Source of the DNA: Sialis fuliginosa
Lineage: Eukaryota; Arthropoda; Insecta; Megaloptera; Sialidae
DNA length: 64,000 bases
Direction of reading: 5' to 3'
Assembly: GCA_961205875.1 (NCBI GenBank)
Contig: OY540813.1
Location: forward strand, 29,607,001 to 29,671,000
Each line of letters opens with the position of its first letter. Position 1 is the first letter of the stretch. Below the pieces are notes generated by a model. The model was given only the letters and a program-made list of their open reading frames with translations. It was not told the origin of the DNA and searched no databases. Shown here piece by piece: positions 1 through 12,959 of this stretch. A program made the position numbers and the translations under genes.

Positions 1-365
1 ATTCCCTTACAAAGATTTATCTCAATTTATTTTAAAAATTCGTGTTTTATTTTTCTAAATTGATATTGCTTGGATATATTAAATGTCATTTTGACGTTTT
101 ATATGTCATTCTGACATTTGCATAAATTTAGATTTAGATTGAAATTTCCAAAAAATTAAAAATATATGAAAAAATATTCTGGTGCGTTTTAAGAAAAATT
201 TCGAACTAATATTTTTTAGTTAAATTGTATAAAAATTAAATGGTTAACCAATTCCAGACAATTTATATAAACACTATCGGTTTTTATTTAAATTGTTTAA
301 TAATTAACTACATTTGGTGAATTTAGCACGAGGAAGCACTATGCATTTAATTGGCAGATGTTTTT
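1..365 (+). repeat. Interspersed repeat C, copy 1 (cut by window edge)
   Basis: The stretch from TTACAAAGATTTATCTCAAT through the ATGTCATTTTGACGTTTT motif to the GGTGAATTTAGCAC block recurs at 14990-15245 in the same orientation and at about 3940-4160 inverted. No coding capacity is seen. The upstream part of the family, visible next to the other two copies, lies outside the window. The element class is unknown. Copies are clearly diverged, so it is not recent. Confidence 0.6.
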
Positions 366-1060
366 TTACCAGATTTAATGAGTGAAAAACTTCATATTAT
401 AAAAAAAATCTTATTTACACGATTTCTTGTAAACGTTAATTAATTGATTTGAAACAAAAATGACAGAATATATTTTCTACGCGGTACCACGTTTTTAATT
501 TTTTGATTAAAGTTTTATAAATTAAATAAAAACAAAAAACAAATTTAATTAATTTAATTGAAACAAAAATGACTCTACGCAGTAACATTTTTAATATTTT
601 GATTTAATATTTAATATATATTTTAATATTTAAATATTTATGAAAAGAATTGTAAATATACACTTGTTTTTAAGCTCGTACAATTCATAAGAAATAACAA
701 AAACAAAGAACAAATTGCAAAAAGTAAAATCGATCTTCCCTAGATTAATATAGAGGCTCTTCAATTTTATTGATATTAATATATTAATAAGGAGATATCA
801 TGAACAAAAAATTTATATTTGCGCTAGCATAAATTTATAATCAGTATTTCTCGACACTCAGAGTAGCTAGCAGGCTGGTTTTGGTTCCAAGTTATATATT
901 ATGTCGATTAAATTTACAAGGTACAAGTGCAAGTCAAAACATTTAATCAGTTTCGGCTAAATATGCGCAAAAGCCAGTATGAAATATAGAAAATGCTTAG
1001 CATTGGAAAGAGCGTCTCAGCAGTTATCGGAAAATATACTACCAATAGCTGAGAGGGTCA
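340..1060 (+). repeat. Interspersed repeat E, copy 1
   Basis: This block carries the landmarks GAGTGAAAAACTTCATATTA, GAAACAAAAATGACAGAATA, GGAGATATCATGAACAAAAA and GGAAAGAGCGTCTCAGCAG. The same landmarks return in the same order on the minus strand between 7240 and 8500, where another element has split them. The copy here is the uninterrupted version. A subunit containing AATCAGTAT.TCTCGACA appears twice in the other copy, so the family has internal direct repeats. It is noncoding and of unknown class. Confidence 0.6.
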
Positions 1061-2812
1061 GGAGGTACAGGGTACGCCGAAATGCGAAAGTCAACGGGCT
1101 CGGTCAACGAAGGAGCTAACACATCATGCGTCTGAGTTTTATTTAATCTTAGTGCCGCAAACGATGCGACCTTGGATTTAGAACATATTCACTCAACTGT
1201 GCATCGCGACACAGTCAGACCCATTTTTTATTTTCAGTTGTCCTGTTAATAATCAATTTTGTATTCTTATACACAGGCTCTTATTGCGATGATTGCAATG
1301 ATAACGCTATTGTATTTAAGACTGTATCATAAATGAATCGTTTTTGAATAATAAGAGCTGTCAATACTTTAAATGTGGAGAGGTGAAATGATGTGCCCAA
1401 TCATAACAAATATAACCTTGTAACTCGGCACAAGAAGGGGTAAATACGTCATCTGGGGTACCCAAGCTGATTAGTCAAAAGCTACTAAGGCAACCTGTGT
1501 ATTTACTAACCTTGAGTAAGTATCTATTTTTATAGTTATTGATATTTGGGTATCTATAAATAACTCTCATTAATTTTTCTTGGAACGTTTGGTAGAGTAA
1601 TATAATTATATAATTACGCAGCTATTTCCTGAAATAAAATACAATTTTAAAATATATATATTATACATCGATTCTTTTTTGACCGAACCTACAATTTTAG
1701 GTTCGATAAAATATGACTGTAGTTGACATACTAGCCAATCAATATTAAATGAAAATTGATTGTAATAATAATAACAATACCTTTTCTTTTTAAAATTATG
1801 TCAAAATTCTGAAAGGACTTTAAAACTTTACCATTGATAACTTAATATTATGAGAATAAGAGTTAGAGAAGAGATATTGCAATAACATTTTTACTGACAA
1901 AACCGTGTACCCACTGTTATTATGTCCTTTGTGTATCACTTTTAACATCTGTCATTGTCATGAGAAAAGCACAGATTTAAAAACGTTGTCGATATTATTT
2001 TTAACTTCCCGCTCGTATAGAAAGGAAGTTATTGTAATTATCTCCCAATTATTTTTCGAGTTTTCATCAGTTTTAAATTCCCAAACCGTATTAGACTATT
2101 TTTAGAGTTTTTTTTAATATTATACGTAGTAAGAAATAGTAAATAATAAAATATTTTATATTCGTGATCCTTATTTTTCTGATAGAAAAACATATGTGAG
2201 CAAAATATTATGTTCCATCCTTAAATTATCTATAAAACTGCAATAAAATTATTCATACTGACATTCTAAAATATGTATGATATATGTATACTAAAAGCTA
2301 AAACTACTTGGGTAGAATTTAATAAACCAGATAGTACCTACCTAACTCTATAACCAAAATTGGATATAAAAATGAGATTTTTCATCAGATCAAATGCATC
2401 ATCAAATGATATACGTTCTAATAATCTACAGGTCAATAGAAAATAAATCAAAATTGTCCGGTATGAGATTCTACATCGGCTAGCCGATAAACGTTGACTT
2501 CTATATGATTAATGCGGCTATAAAGATGACAAAATGTAAGAAGTAAATGCAATTCTTCATAACCAATATTAGGTTTATTGACATTTTACATATATACATA
2601 TAGTGTAGGTATATTTCTTGGTTTTCCGGTTATTTTACTTATAAAATATGCTTTTTTTTCTAGAATTATTGATTTTTTTTAAGTTTAGAAAACTGTATTT
2701 ATATTAAAGCTAACTGTGTGAATTTTTTTTTCTCACGACGGGTCACGATCATGATTTAATGTGTAGGTACGTCCGAAAATTCTCATTTAATTTACTTGAA
2801 CCGATGGTAAAA
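1061..2812. other. No recognisable feature
   Basis: AT-rich unique-looking DNA. The frame at 1905-2105 has no recognisable motif and no better codon quality than its surroundings. I see nothing else to annotate. Confidence 0.5.
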
Positions 2813-3609
2813 ATAAAACGGCCAAATGCGTGTTGGGCACGCACTTGATAGGTTTTCGTAGTCATTACGATTTATAAACAAGAGTTATTTTAATTTTTTT
2901 TATAAACTATTCTAGCTACAGTGTTCGTTATAATTTTCATTGAAAGTACTAACTAAAAGCTACATTCTGGATATTTTTTTTAATTTTTTGCATCAATAGT
3001 TTAGAAAGTAGAAGGGGGGAGGGGACGCTCTGATAACGATATTTAAATGCAAATATATCGTGACTGAAGGGTCAAAATCAAAAGATCTTATAACATTTTT
3101 TATTGCATTTTAGGAGACCTATCTAATGACATCCCACTCAATGGGGTAAGTGAAAAAAAATGTGAGTTCACTTTTCAGTCTATGGGAGGGGGTCCGAAAT
3201 AATTTTGACAGTGTTCGTTATAATTTTCAGTAGAAGTACTAATTAAAAGCTACATTCTCGAATTTTTTCAGATTTTTTGAATAGATAGTTTAGAAATTAA
3301 TGGTGGGGGGAGGCACCTGATCACGACTTTGAACGTAAATATATCGTGACTGAAGGGTTAAAATCAAAATGTCATAAAACATTTTTTATTGCATTTTTAA
3401 AGGATTAAGTGAATTTTTTTTAATATACTTTTCAGTCTATGGAAAGGGAGTCCAAATTTTTTTTTCAAAAATCTTACCATTTCTGTTTCTGGGTTTTCAG
3501 TCCGTATACCAAATTTCATTTAAATCGGTCTAAAATTTTTGAGGACGGACGGACGGGCGGACATAGCGAAACTATAAAGTTTCCTAGTTTTCTACGGAAA
3601 CCCAAAAAC
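2813..3609 (+). repeat. Interspersed repeat A, copy 1 (two-unit form)
   Basis: It starts with AAAACGGCCAAATGCGTGTT and ends with TTTCTACGGAAACCCAAAAA just after a GGACGGACGGACGGGCGGAC run. Inside, a block beginning ACAGTGTTCGTTATAATTTT occurs at 2919 and again at 3210, so this copy is a direct duplication of about 290 bp plus unique ends. The same family is at 19227-19943, 32626-33552, 41247-41392, 41751-42138, 52208-52684 and 53996-54365. The AGGTTTCCGTAG..CTACGGAAACC ends and the GGCCAAG start resemble a repeat type that I recall as widespread in insects. The class is not known to me. Short open frames inside are not genes. Confidence 0.75.
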
Positions 3610-3939
3610 ATAGGTACATATATAAACAGTAAGTGACAAATAATAGTTTAATCCAATAAGTATTTCATCCCTTCATCTTTAAGTTCTAAAAATGTCATCT
3701 ATACCTAAATGTAATCCGTTAAAGTGCTGACAGATTCGAACCCTTTCTAAAGCATGACTCAACCCAGATTCCTGCGGTATAGCAGCTATTTCGTCTTGAA
3801 TGTTTTGTTTCATATCTTGCAAAGGTTTATTAGTTGAGGAACACTTTTTTCTTTTGGTACGTCATAAAACGTCTGGCGCTGTCAAATTTAGAGAAACGCG
3901 CTAACCAATCTCCATATGTCGAGATAATGCGATTTGGAA
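3610..3939. other. No recognisable feature
   Basis: A 330-bp spacer between repeats A and C. It contains ACGTCTGGCGCTGTCAAATT, which is less AT-rich than its surroundings, but no frame or repeat that I can name. Confidence 0.4.
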
Positions 3940-4450
3940 AAAAAATATCTGCCAAGTAAATGCACAGTGCTTCTTATATTGGTTAATCATTTAATGTTTA
4001 TACAATTTTACCTAAAAATATTTGAACTTTTTCTGAAGATGCATCTGATTATTTTTTCGTATATTTTTAATTTTTTGATAATTTCAATCCAAATCTAAAT
4101 TTTTCTGTTATGCAAACGTTAAAATGACAGATAAATCTTTATAAGGGAATATTTTACAAAAAAAGTTGTGGTGATCTATATTATAAGAAATTGAATTCGC
4201 TACAAAAAAAAAATCACGTAACATGTGTCGATACATTTTGAAAAAATACATATTTTGGGATGTCACCCCTCCTCCTTACACACGATTTTAATAATTTTGA
4301 AATGAGGCCGTCCTCAAGTCAGACCAAACCAACCAATCATTCATTAATATCGGTTCAGTGGTTCATGAGTTATGTGTGTGACAAGGATTCAGGGGACAGA
4401 CAGACACGGAAAGATAAGTGCTTGTCGTGACTTAAAACGGAAAGATTAAG
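3940..4450 (-). repeat. Interspersed repeat C, copy 2, with its outer block
   Basis: On the minus strand this reads, in order, a GTCTGTCTGTCC segment, TCCTTGTCACACACATAACT, CTTGAGGACGGCC, a GGAGGGGTGACATCCC segment and then the TAAAGATTTATCTGTCATTT core. The same order is seen on the plus strand at 14755-15245 and in part at 51340-51445. With copy 1 it forms an inverted pair about 3.6 kb apart. It is noncoding and unclassified. Confidence 0.6.
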
Positions 4451-6251
4451 TTAAAATTTCGAAATCTGAGAAAACTTTTTTCTTATTTTAAAACGATCAC
4501 AAAGCTTCACGTATCTAGATTCTGATATACCCAGTATAGTAAATGTTATTTTTAAAATTTGAAAATTGAAAATTTTATATTTGAATTTATTATTGTTACT
4601 TCAATACAAAATTAAATGATAAAGAAACTTTAAAATTTTAATACTGTTTCTTCAACTGGAAAAGCAAATCATTTAAAATATTAATATATTTCTAGATTTA
4701 TAAAAAATATCTGTAACTTTTTCTCAACAAAAATTTACTCACGTACAGTCGTCCATGATTGTTTTACTTTGACTCGCGAACACAGACAATTGAAAAGATT
4801 CACGACCCGTACCCAGCTCGAATTGATAAATGGGGAATTCCACACTATTTCAAAGACTTAAACAAATTATAAATCAATAATATGAAAAAAGAAAGTGGGT
4901 GTGTACTTAAGTATACGCGTTAGAAGTTATACTTCTTTGGCGTGATTGATAAACAACTACGAAAACTAACGTTAAATAAAATATTTCTTTCAAATATTAG
5001 TCGGAAAAAATAAAAAATAATACATATTATAGATACTTTTGGAGAAAAATATAATTTTCATAAAAATAAAAAAAATATATATATATTTTTTTTTACTTTG
5101 ATGAGCAATAACTCTAAACTGGAAACACGGCTAGTAATAACGGAAATACTGACAAATATGTTAGTTAATTAGTATTAATTATCTATGAAACTAACTTATT
5201 GCGGTTGCTCTAGTTACGTTACTTTGAAAGTAGAGATAGTGAGATAATCTTTGTAAGTACTACTCTGAAGGAACTTTTTAAACAGCCTGTAGCTCAGGGA
5301 GTGTTGAAGAGAGACCCCTCTTCCTTATATGTTTTTACTTACAATGAGCTAGGGAATCAGCTCCTAAAATATCTGTATCACAAGTCGGACCAACCTGTAT
5401 ATTAAATATATTTTGGAAAAAAATTCAAATTTTTTTGATTAAATATCAAAAATACCTATTATTAAAAACATATATATTTAATTTTTAAATACTAACAATG
5501 GATATGAACATGTAAAAAATTGTGGTTTAATAACCTAATAATTTGAAAGTACCTATCATATGTATTAAAAATAATTTAAATTAAACACTCAAACATCTGA
5601 TTGATCATCTAGCTAGTAATTTCCAATGTGTATTAAGTATTTAATTAGTAAATAAATAATAATACAAGGAACATGATATTAAAAGTTGACCGAAAAGATC
5701 TTTTACTCAGAAACCAAGAATTACATCATCCATCAAGTATGAAATTCAATCCTGCATATCTACTATTACGTAATAAAACTGAATTGAACGTTATATTTGT
5801 TAAAGTAGATATCCGATTTCTTTCTCCAAACTTTCGCAATGACTTTTTTACTCTTTTGTTCAAACTTATATACATACTCAATATGTCGTCTGTTTGCTAT
5901 AAACCCACCCTTCAATGCCATCAAGTTTTAAATGTTTTTTTTACTATAATCCCCATACACACTGGATTTCTTTATATTGAATTTTAACAATGAAAGCTCA
6001 GAACCCTTTTCAAGAAATATAAAAATCGCCAATTTAGAATGGTTTCTTATGTAAATATGTACCTAAAATATACCAAAAACAAACACATGGTTGTGAGCGA
6101 GTGTAAGCTTCATGGATAAACAGCTACTTTCGTTCATATTTACAGAAAAAAATAAAAATGGTTTATAACATTTTTTATTACATGTTTGATTTAAGAAAAC
6201 CTCTGATGTACCGATACTCGCCAAGTGTCGATATACTTTATACATACATAC
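4451..6251. other. No recognisable gene
   Basis: AT-rich DNA. The segment ending ACAAGTCGGACCAACCTGTA (about 5380-5400) looks like a lone transposon end, but no partner terminus was found. The frame at 5673-5987 (104 codons) has no recognisable motif and is rich in Leu/Phe/Asn, as expected for AT-rich noise. Confidence 0.4.
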
Positions 6252-7088
6252 TAGTGATGTAACGAATATTCGTATTCGCATTCGCATTCGCGAATATTCG
6301 CACATTTTTTAACATTCGCATTCGCATTCGTAAAAAAGTGCGAATATTTTTACGAATATTGCTCGTTTTTGTAATAATAAAAAAAATATTTTTTTTATAT
6401 TTTATATTAAATAATTATTTTTAAGAATTTAGGAACAGTCAACATTTATTTTTACTTCCATGTTCTGAAAGAAATGAATGTATTGTAATACCGTCGAAAA
6501 ATCGTGTACGAGATAAGAACAGATTCTGATTGTACTAACTTTAAAACGTAAAGGAAAGTTGATTTACTCATGACGACTGTGCGTGTGTGTGTCTGAATGT
6601 AAAATTTTCTTTCGTTCACAATAACTACTGTAAAAATGCACCGATTTGAATTATTTTTGGTGGGGGAAATGTTTGTCATAGTGAGTACTCCAGACCCCAC
6701 AAAAAAAGTTTTTTTTTATAAAATTAAAGCAATTTAAATAATACAATACATTTGGGAGGGGAGGTTATATGGATCATGCCTCAACCCCTAAAAAAGTAAA
6801 AGTAATAAAATTAAAACTAATTAAATAATGCAATAACTTTTTAAGAGAGAAGAGATTATATGGATCGTGCTCCCTCCCCCCACAAAAAAATACAAAAACT
6901 TATCAAATTAATACAAATTAAAATTTACAAAAAAAAAGTTGAGGGAGCTTATATATCTACATGCCCCCCCCCCTCAAAGCGAAAAAATAAGAAAAATAAA
7001 ATTTATAATAAAAAAAGTCAATATTCGCATTCGCCCGCTAATATTCGTATTCCCGAATGTATAAAATCATACATTCGTTACATCACTA
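6252..7088. mobile_element. Non-autonomous hAT-type DNA transposon, 837 bp
   Basis: Termini are TAGTGATGTAACGAATATTC on the left and, reading inward from the right, TAGTGATGTAACGAATG. Both ends carry subterminal clusters of the hexamer ATTCGC/ATTCGT. The element is flanked by the perfect 8-bp direct repeat ATACATAC (6244-6251 and 7089-7096), the length typical of hAT insertions. The surroundings are themselves ATAC-rich, so the exact boundary could slide by a few bases. The interior is AT-rich with G/C homopolymer runs and has no transposase. The perfect target duplication argues for a fairly recent insertion. Confidence 0.8.
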
Positions 7089-7239
7089 ATACATACATAC
7101 GTGTAAAATACTGTACAATGTAAATATTTTATATTTTATTGCAGTATTAAATACACAGAAAAAATATACTGCAAGAATTACAGTTTTTCCTGTCTATCAC
7201 AGATAGTAAAATATTATCTATATATGTTTTCGCCTACTA

Positions 7240-8500
7240 TCCGGGATAGACAGGAAAATGCGATAGCTGCTGAGACGCTCTTTCCAATGCTATGCATCTT
7301 TTGTATTTCAGTTTTTGCGCGTCTTTTAGCCGTCATTATGATTTTATTTTTTATTATATGAAGTTTTTCACTCACTAAAACTGATTAAATGTTTTGATTT
7401 GTACATGCACCTCGTATATCTATAACTTGATACCAAAAGCTGCTCGAGATATACTGTTTGTAAATTTACACTAGTGCAAAAATAATTTTTTTTGTCCATG
7501 ATATCTCCTAATTAATAAATTAAAATAGATTAATATCAATAAAATTGAAAAGCCTGTTTATTAATCTAGGGAAAAACGAGTTTACTTTTTGCAATTTGTT
7601 CTTTGTTTTCATTATTTCTTATGATTTAAAAAAACTTTAATCAAAAAATTAAAAACGTTACAGCGTAGAGAATATATTCATATACAGGATGGGGCATTTA
7701 AAGTGTTACAGATTATTATCTCAGAACCATCGCATATTTGAAAAAAAATTTCAATCAAATATGTTTGATGGTGAGTGGGTAATCAAGCTTGGAGAATTAT
7801 TTAAAAAATTTAAAAAACTTTTTAAAACTTTATATTCATTGTATTTTAGCAAAAACAAAAAAAAAATACGAAATGTTTTTAAAAAAATTTAGAATAATTC
7901 TCCACGTTTCAATAGACCAAAATAAACATTTTTTGTATCTTCTACTTTTTTTCTAAAGTTTATGGTTTCTGAGTAAAAAAATCTTTAAAGTTTAAAATCA
8001 TGAAATATTTTGTTAGATACCTTGGAAAGCTTAGGTTGTTCAAAAAAATTTTTTCAAAGAAAGATTCGTGTTTTTTCACGTAAAATAAGATTATTAAAAA
8101 CACTATAGGTTCCTATTTAAAAAAATGATGTTGACCTTCAAATATCCTTGAAGGCCACGTTAAAACTGCAAATAAATATTACTATTCGATTACCCCCTCA
8201 CAACCAAACATTTTTTGGTTGAAACATTTTTTTCAAATATGCGATGGTTATGAGATAATAATCTGTAACACTTTAAATGCCCCACCTACTATCATTTTTG
8301 TTTCAACTCAATTAATTAATGTTAAATCGTAGAAATATGTTTTTTTTATAATACGAAGTTTTTCACTTATTAAAACTAGTAAAAAATACTCGTATCACGT
8401 AGATTTAATCGAGATTTTTAAATTGAGACCAAAACCCGCGTGGTAGCTGTCGAGATATACTGATTGTAAATTTACTCTAGCGCACCAACTATCTCAGTGC
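7240..8500 (-). repeat. Interspersed repeat E, copy 2, split by a MITE
   Basis: Segments 7240-7684 and 8292-8500, read on the minus strand, match repeat E at 340-1060 with the 605-bp element at 7685-8289 inserted between them. The junction falls at GAAACAAAAATG / GAATATATTCTC, which is continuous as GAAACAAAAATGACAGAATA in copy 1. The subunit with CAGTATATCTCGA and GTGAAAAACTTC occurs in both halves, so this copy holds at least two direct subrepeats. Confidence 0.6.
7685..8289. mobile_element. TA-flanked MITE with long inverted ends (family D)
   Basis: The left end CAGGATGGGGCATTTAAAGT and about 60 further bases are repeated inverted at the right end (ACTTTAAATGCCCCACCTAC). TA flanks both sides (7683-7684, 8290-8291), as for Tc1/mariner-type elements. 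The interior is noncoding. The frame at 7689-7892 lies in the terminal repeat and low-complexity DNA. It sits inside repeat E, whose other copy gives the empty site. A lone terminus of the same family lies at 48352-48435. Confidence 0.7.
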
Positions 8501-9044
8501 GTTACATCAAGTTTCTGAAATGCCCACCCAGTATCTGAAATGTGAAACACTAGACTTTATTCACGTAAAAAAGCAGTTATTTACTTCAAAATGACCTACA
8601 AACTGGACAAATAAGAATAAAATTCGCGGGGGTGAGGTCCACAACTTTACCAGTTCTTGGTCCAAGTATATTTATCATGTCGTAATTGGTACAATATAAA
8701 ACAACTACAAAATTATTTGAACAAATATATATTGTTGGATCCTTGAACAAAGCATTCAATTAAAACCTCGAGCACAGTGTGGGTGTCATTTGACACGTGT
8801 AAGTGTAAGATACACGTAATTCAGGAACGGGATAATTACATTGCTGAAATTGAGGTTTGATTACATTTTATACTAATTCTTTGCATAATAAACACACTTG
8901 TTTCAAAAGAGATTGTATGTGAATTATAAATGAAACTTCCTTTGAGGTTTTATTTACATACTTTTTTTAATTTCAGAATGTTTGCATTTCACATTTTTAT
9001 AATATCAACTTTTGAATCTATAGTATATGTATAGTGTAGATATA
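8501..9044. other. No recognisable feature
   Basis: Mixed-composition spacer without a usable frame. GCCCACCCAGTATCTG near 8522 resembles a transposon end, but I found no partner. Confidence 0.35.
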
Positions 9045-9453
9045 CAGTGTATTCCAAGTTGATTAAGACATAGGAAATTTAACATGGGGACAATTACAAA
9101 TGTTGTAGTAACATTTGATAAAATTTAATGATGTGTGGATTGGTGCATTTTGAAATGCCGCCTCGAAACTAACAAATAAATTTTAAATTAGTCAACAGTA
9201 TTTTGTTTTCAACTTTAAAAACTATTAAATACATTAATGAAATTAAAGTAAGCATCCTAGATAAAATTATAATAATATTTTTTGGCAGAAATAAATTTGA
9301 AAACAAAATACTAATTACTATTTTATTAAATTTTGTGGCGGCATTCCTAAATGCACCAATCACACATCGTTAAATTTGACCAAAGGTTACTACAACACTT
9401 CTAATTGCCTCCACGTTAAATTTTCTATGTCTTAATCAGCTTGGAATACACTG
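9045..9453. mobile_element. TA-flanked foldback MITE, 409 bp
   Basis: The left arm starts CAGTGTATTCCAAGTTGATT. The right arm read inward starts CAGTGTATTCCAAGCTGATT. Similarity continues for roughly 130 bp through GACATAG.AAATTTAAC and the GGTGCATTT.GGAATGCCGCC block. TA flanks both ends (9043-9044, 9454-9455). No coding region. This is the structure of a Tc1/mariner-type MITE with long inverted repeats. The frame at 9169-9363 lies in its loop and is not a gene. Confidence 0.75.
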
Positions 9454-9922
9454 TATATATCAACAGTTTCGAAGCAAAAATTCAGTCATAAGAAGTCAAT
9501 ACTCTTAGTTTAGGCATTCTAAAAATAATATTTAAGTTAGTTAAGTTAAAAAAGGAAAATAGTTTTTCATCTTACCTTATACTTATAAATAACATATAAA
9601 CAACTACACAATCCAAAAAAAATTATCAACACACATAGTTTCTTTAAATCAATGTTTTTAATTTGTTAACTTACCTTTCGATTTGAAAAAATCACACTAC
9701 TAAAACAAAAAAATTCTATGGCTGATATACACATTACACAGTAATACACACGTTTTCACGGTAATATTTCAACTGAATACAACCAAAAGGACCTACAATA
9801 ATATTTCGATATCAATACTTTTAAGGATGTTGCGAATATCCGACCATAATACATATAAAATATGTACATACTTGTTAACTTACTTTCCTAGGCCACTCTA
9901 TATGGTAAGCATACCATAGCAA

Positions 9923-10463
9923 TAATAGACATGATGCCTAATTTTTAAAAACTATTTTATGATGATCTTACGTGTCTCTTATTTCCAAAACAATGCTTAT
10001 TTCTGCAGAAAATTTAATCACAAAAATTGACCCTTTTAAAACTAATTTTGAATTTGACAACAAAACGCTCGCAGGTTTCATGGCGCATTTTTGACGTCAC
10101 GTCTATGTAAACACTCCTTGTCAACTATAATAAATCCTTGTTCCATCGCTAATGTTTCTCGGTTTTACTTTTGGTAACACAAAACCGAGAAAATTGATAA
10201 TTTAAAACCACAAAATAATTTATAAACAGTGCAGATATTAATAGAACAACAATTACGTTTACGTAGCCGTGACGTCATCCAATCTGACTGGTGTTTTATC
10301 AAACATGGCGGATTGTTGTATTTTGCGTTTTTATTTTAACAAAAATCATATTAATCTCGCTTTTAATATAAAAATCAATACATTTTTTAGAATCTTTTTA
10401 ACTTATTTCATTATTTAAAATCATAATTTCAGTGATACTTTGTTAGTGGCATCATGCCTATTA
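9923..10463 (-). mobile_element. MITE family F, copy 1
   Basis: A 541-bp element with 16-bp inverted ends TAATAGGCATGATGCC (one mismatch on the left here). A near-full-length copy in the opposite orientation is at 15878-16422. Shared internal landmarks include GACGTCACG, AAACACTCCTTGTCAACTAT, CCATCGCTAATGTTTCTCGG, CAGTGCAGATATTAAT and AACATGGCGGATTG. It is noncoding. Target duplication is unclear because the ends are palindromic. The copies differ by scattered substitutions and small indels, so they are moderately old. Confidence 0.7.
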
Positions 10464-12727
10464 AATGGTAATAATTTTTATTTTGAAAAGAATTTTCAAA
10501 TCCAACAATCTTTTTAATATCTTACGTTACCTCTTTTCTTCTCACGGATATTTTATTAGATTTAGCATTGTGGTTATTAATAATTCATCGAACACTTCTT
10601 GCGGCAAAGTCTGCCATTTCTATAAAAAAACGGTTATTAAATCCTGTTTATTCCCACACGTTTTCTATAGGATTCATGTTGGAATATTCTTCTAGTTAAT
10701 ACAAAATATTAATACCTTCCTTTGTTTTTCACACGTTCATTTTTTAATGGCACTTTTCCATGAAAATGATTCGTTGTTTCTATATCAAATAAAGAAAAAC
10801 GTGGAAAACAATGAAATGAATCAATATTGTAACGTGGTAAGGAAAATATTAGGGCATGAATCCTAAAGACAACGTGTGTCATATTTAGAAATCAAAGAGT
10901 ACAAAAAAAACAGGAATTAATCGCCGTTTTGGAAGCAAAAATGACAGAATTTAACTACCACAATGTCAAAGTCAATCAAATCTCTAAATGAAAAAAAAAG
11001 TTTATTTTGAAATTTTAATAATTTTCGAAAAATATAAAAATTATGACTTTTTCTTGCAGTGTCTATTTAATTTTGACACCCTAATGAAAGCTTACAATTA
11101 TTAAATAGATGCGACTAATCAAAAAAATCAATAACCATTAAAAATGAATAATTTTACTATATATATATCCTTGTCATTTTTAACCCCTTTTATAAAATAT
11201 TATTTTTAAATTTGTTAATAGCTAGTTATAATATGATTCATTTGCATTAACAAAGTGTTAAAATGCTAATGATGTTAATAATTAAAAACATATTTGCATA
11301 CTTAAGTAAATTATGGATGAGATAAAAATGTTCATGATGTCACACACCCATTTACATAACGAACTCTTAACAAAATCCGATTATAAAGTTATTATTAGAT
11401 TTAGTTTCATCATTTAATAATAATTTCGTCGAACTATTATAAGATTATATTCATATCTGTCAATGCAACCGTACAAATTTTTTACCATGACTAAATTTTA
11501 CGATTTACACAGTTTGTAAAAATAGCAATTAATTATATAATTTGATTATAACCACCCGGCATAAATTAGTTTATTACTTTTTAAATAACTTTATTAAAAT
11601 ATAAAGATATCTTTATTACCGACATGAGATAAGGAATGTAATATACATATGTAATTGTATACTAATGTATACACATCAAAATTCATTTAGATATATTAAT
11701 GAAATGATCCAAAACAAAGCATTATAATTATTGTGTAGTTTAATAATATATAAAGTGGCGGTATTTAATTAGATTATAATTAAATCAACAAATAAAAGCA
11801 TTGTTTGTGATGATGAGGCATTTTGAATTTGAAAAGAATTTAATCACAGAAATTTAATACATTCATGGTTTTCGTTTATTTCAAAAACATACGTATGTAT
11901 GTAGGTACTATTGTGCTTTCTTATTTTGTTCAGAGAAGATGGAATGTCATTATAAGTTGATATATATTTTTTTAAATTAATAATAAATCCAATGACTTCC
12001 TATTGTACCAAAATTTAAAAAAAACTTGGAGATATATTTAAGCGAAGGTCTGGTTCCCGCGAGCTTATACATAAATACATACATTTTTATTTGCAATAAA
12101 TATATTTAATTTCCACTGCTATTATACAAACAATATAATCTTGTTATACATAAATATACATATAGTAGACGGAAATTAGCATTTTGAAGTGATATATTTG
12201 GATTTTTTTGGATTTTCTCTTTATATGTTCGAAGATTAGTTGAAAATAAAAAATTTGGAAAAATCGGCCATACATTTCGAGTGTATCGCTACACTGTTTT
12301 TGAAATATCTCCGGTTCTATAGGTCGTAGGAAAATTAAAAAAAAATTAAAATACTTACAAGTTAATAGACTATAGAACTGCATAGGTACCGTAACTTTTC
12401 AAATGCATCCTAACTTCAAAAATAAAAAAATTGTCGAAATTTTTTTTTATCACTAATTATGCAATAATTAATGTAAAAATTAAGGGGTTTTTACGAAAAT
12501 AAGAGGAAATATGTATTTTTGTGTTACAAATACGTGATGAAATTTTCAAAAATAAAATTTGATTTTTACACCCACAATCGGCCATTTTTGAAAAAATGGA
12601 AAAGCTTGCCATTTAATGAGAAAACATCGTAGGGTAATTTTTTTTTTTTAATTGTAGACTTTTTTATGTACTTTCTTGTGAACATATGCCAAAATCTGTT
12701 TAATAAGTTAACTACGACCTATAGAGT
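10464..12727. other. No recognisable gene
   Basis: Long AT-rich stretch. The frames at 10465-10695 and 12144-12383 have no recognisable motif. The 13-mer CTATAGGTCGTAG (about 12316) recurs inverted at about 12712, hinting at an old 0.4-kb inverted-repeat element whose boundaries I could not define. Confidence 0.4.
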
Positions 12728-12938
12728 TGTTTATTTTGTTTTCAATTATTAACTTTTAAATTTAAACAGAACAAAAATTATTTATAATTTTTTTTCTGGT
12801 TAGTTTTTTTTAGGTAATTTAGGTTTAAATTCTTCGGATAATATTTAATTGTGTTTGTACTTAATTCAACTATATTTTTCAAAAATCCAGAACAATAATT
12901 TCGTAGTCCACGCGAGGAAGCCGTGCGGGCACAGCTAG
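12728..12938 (+). mobile_element. Helitron-like element, 3' fragment
   Basis: This matches the last 210 bp of the Helitron-like copies at 28141-32222, 36598-37469 and 60314-61082. It contains TTTTCAATTATTAACTTTTA, CGTGTTTGTAC-like sequence, CGTAGTCCACGCGAGGAAGC and the end GGGCACAGCTAG followed by T. The GC-rich near-palindrome before CTAG is the expected 3' hairpin. The 5' part is missing. Confidence 0.6.
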
Positions 12939-12959
12939 TTATAAAATAAAACTAATCGA

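Noticed and set aside
4035-4075. CTGAAGATGCATCTGA, a partial hammerhead-like core
   Set aside because: No GAAA follows the potential hairpin and no stem I can be drawn. It is part of repeat C.
5673-5987. 104-codon frame
   Set aside because: No motif, AT-driven amino acid composition, no splice or promoter context, and no similarity that I recognise.
12316-12724. CTATAGGTCGTAG inverted at 12.32 and 12.71 kb as the ends of an element
   Set aside because: Only 13 bases match, flanks do not pair, and no target duplication is visible.
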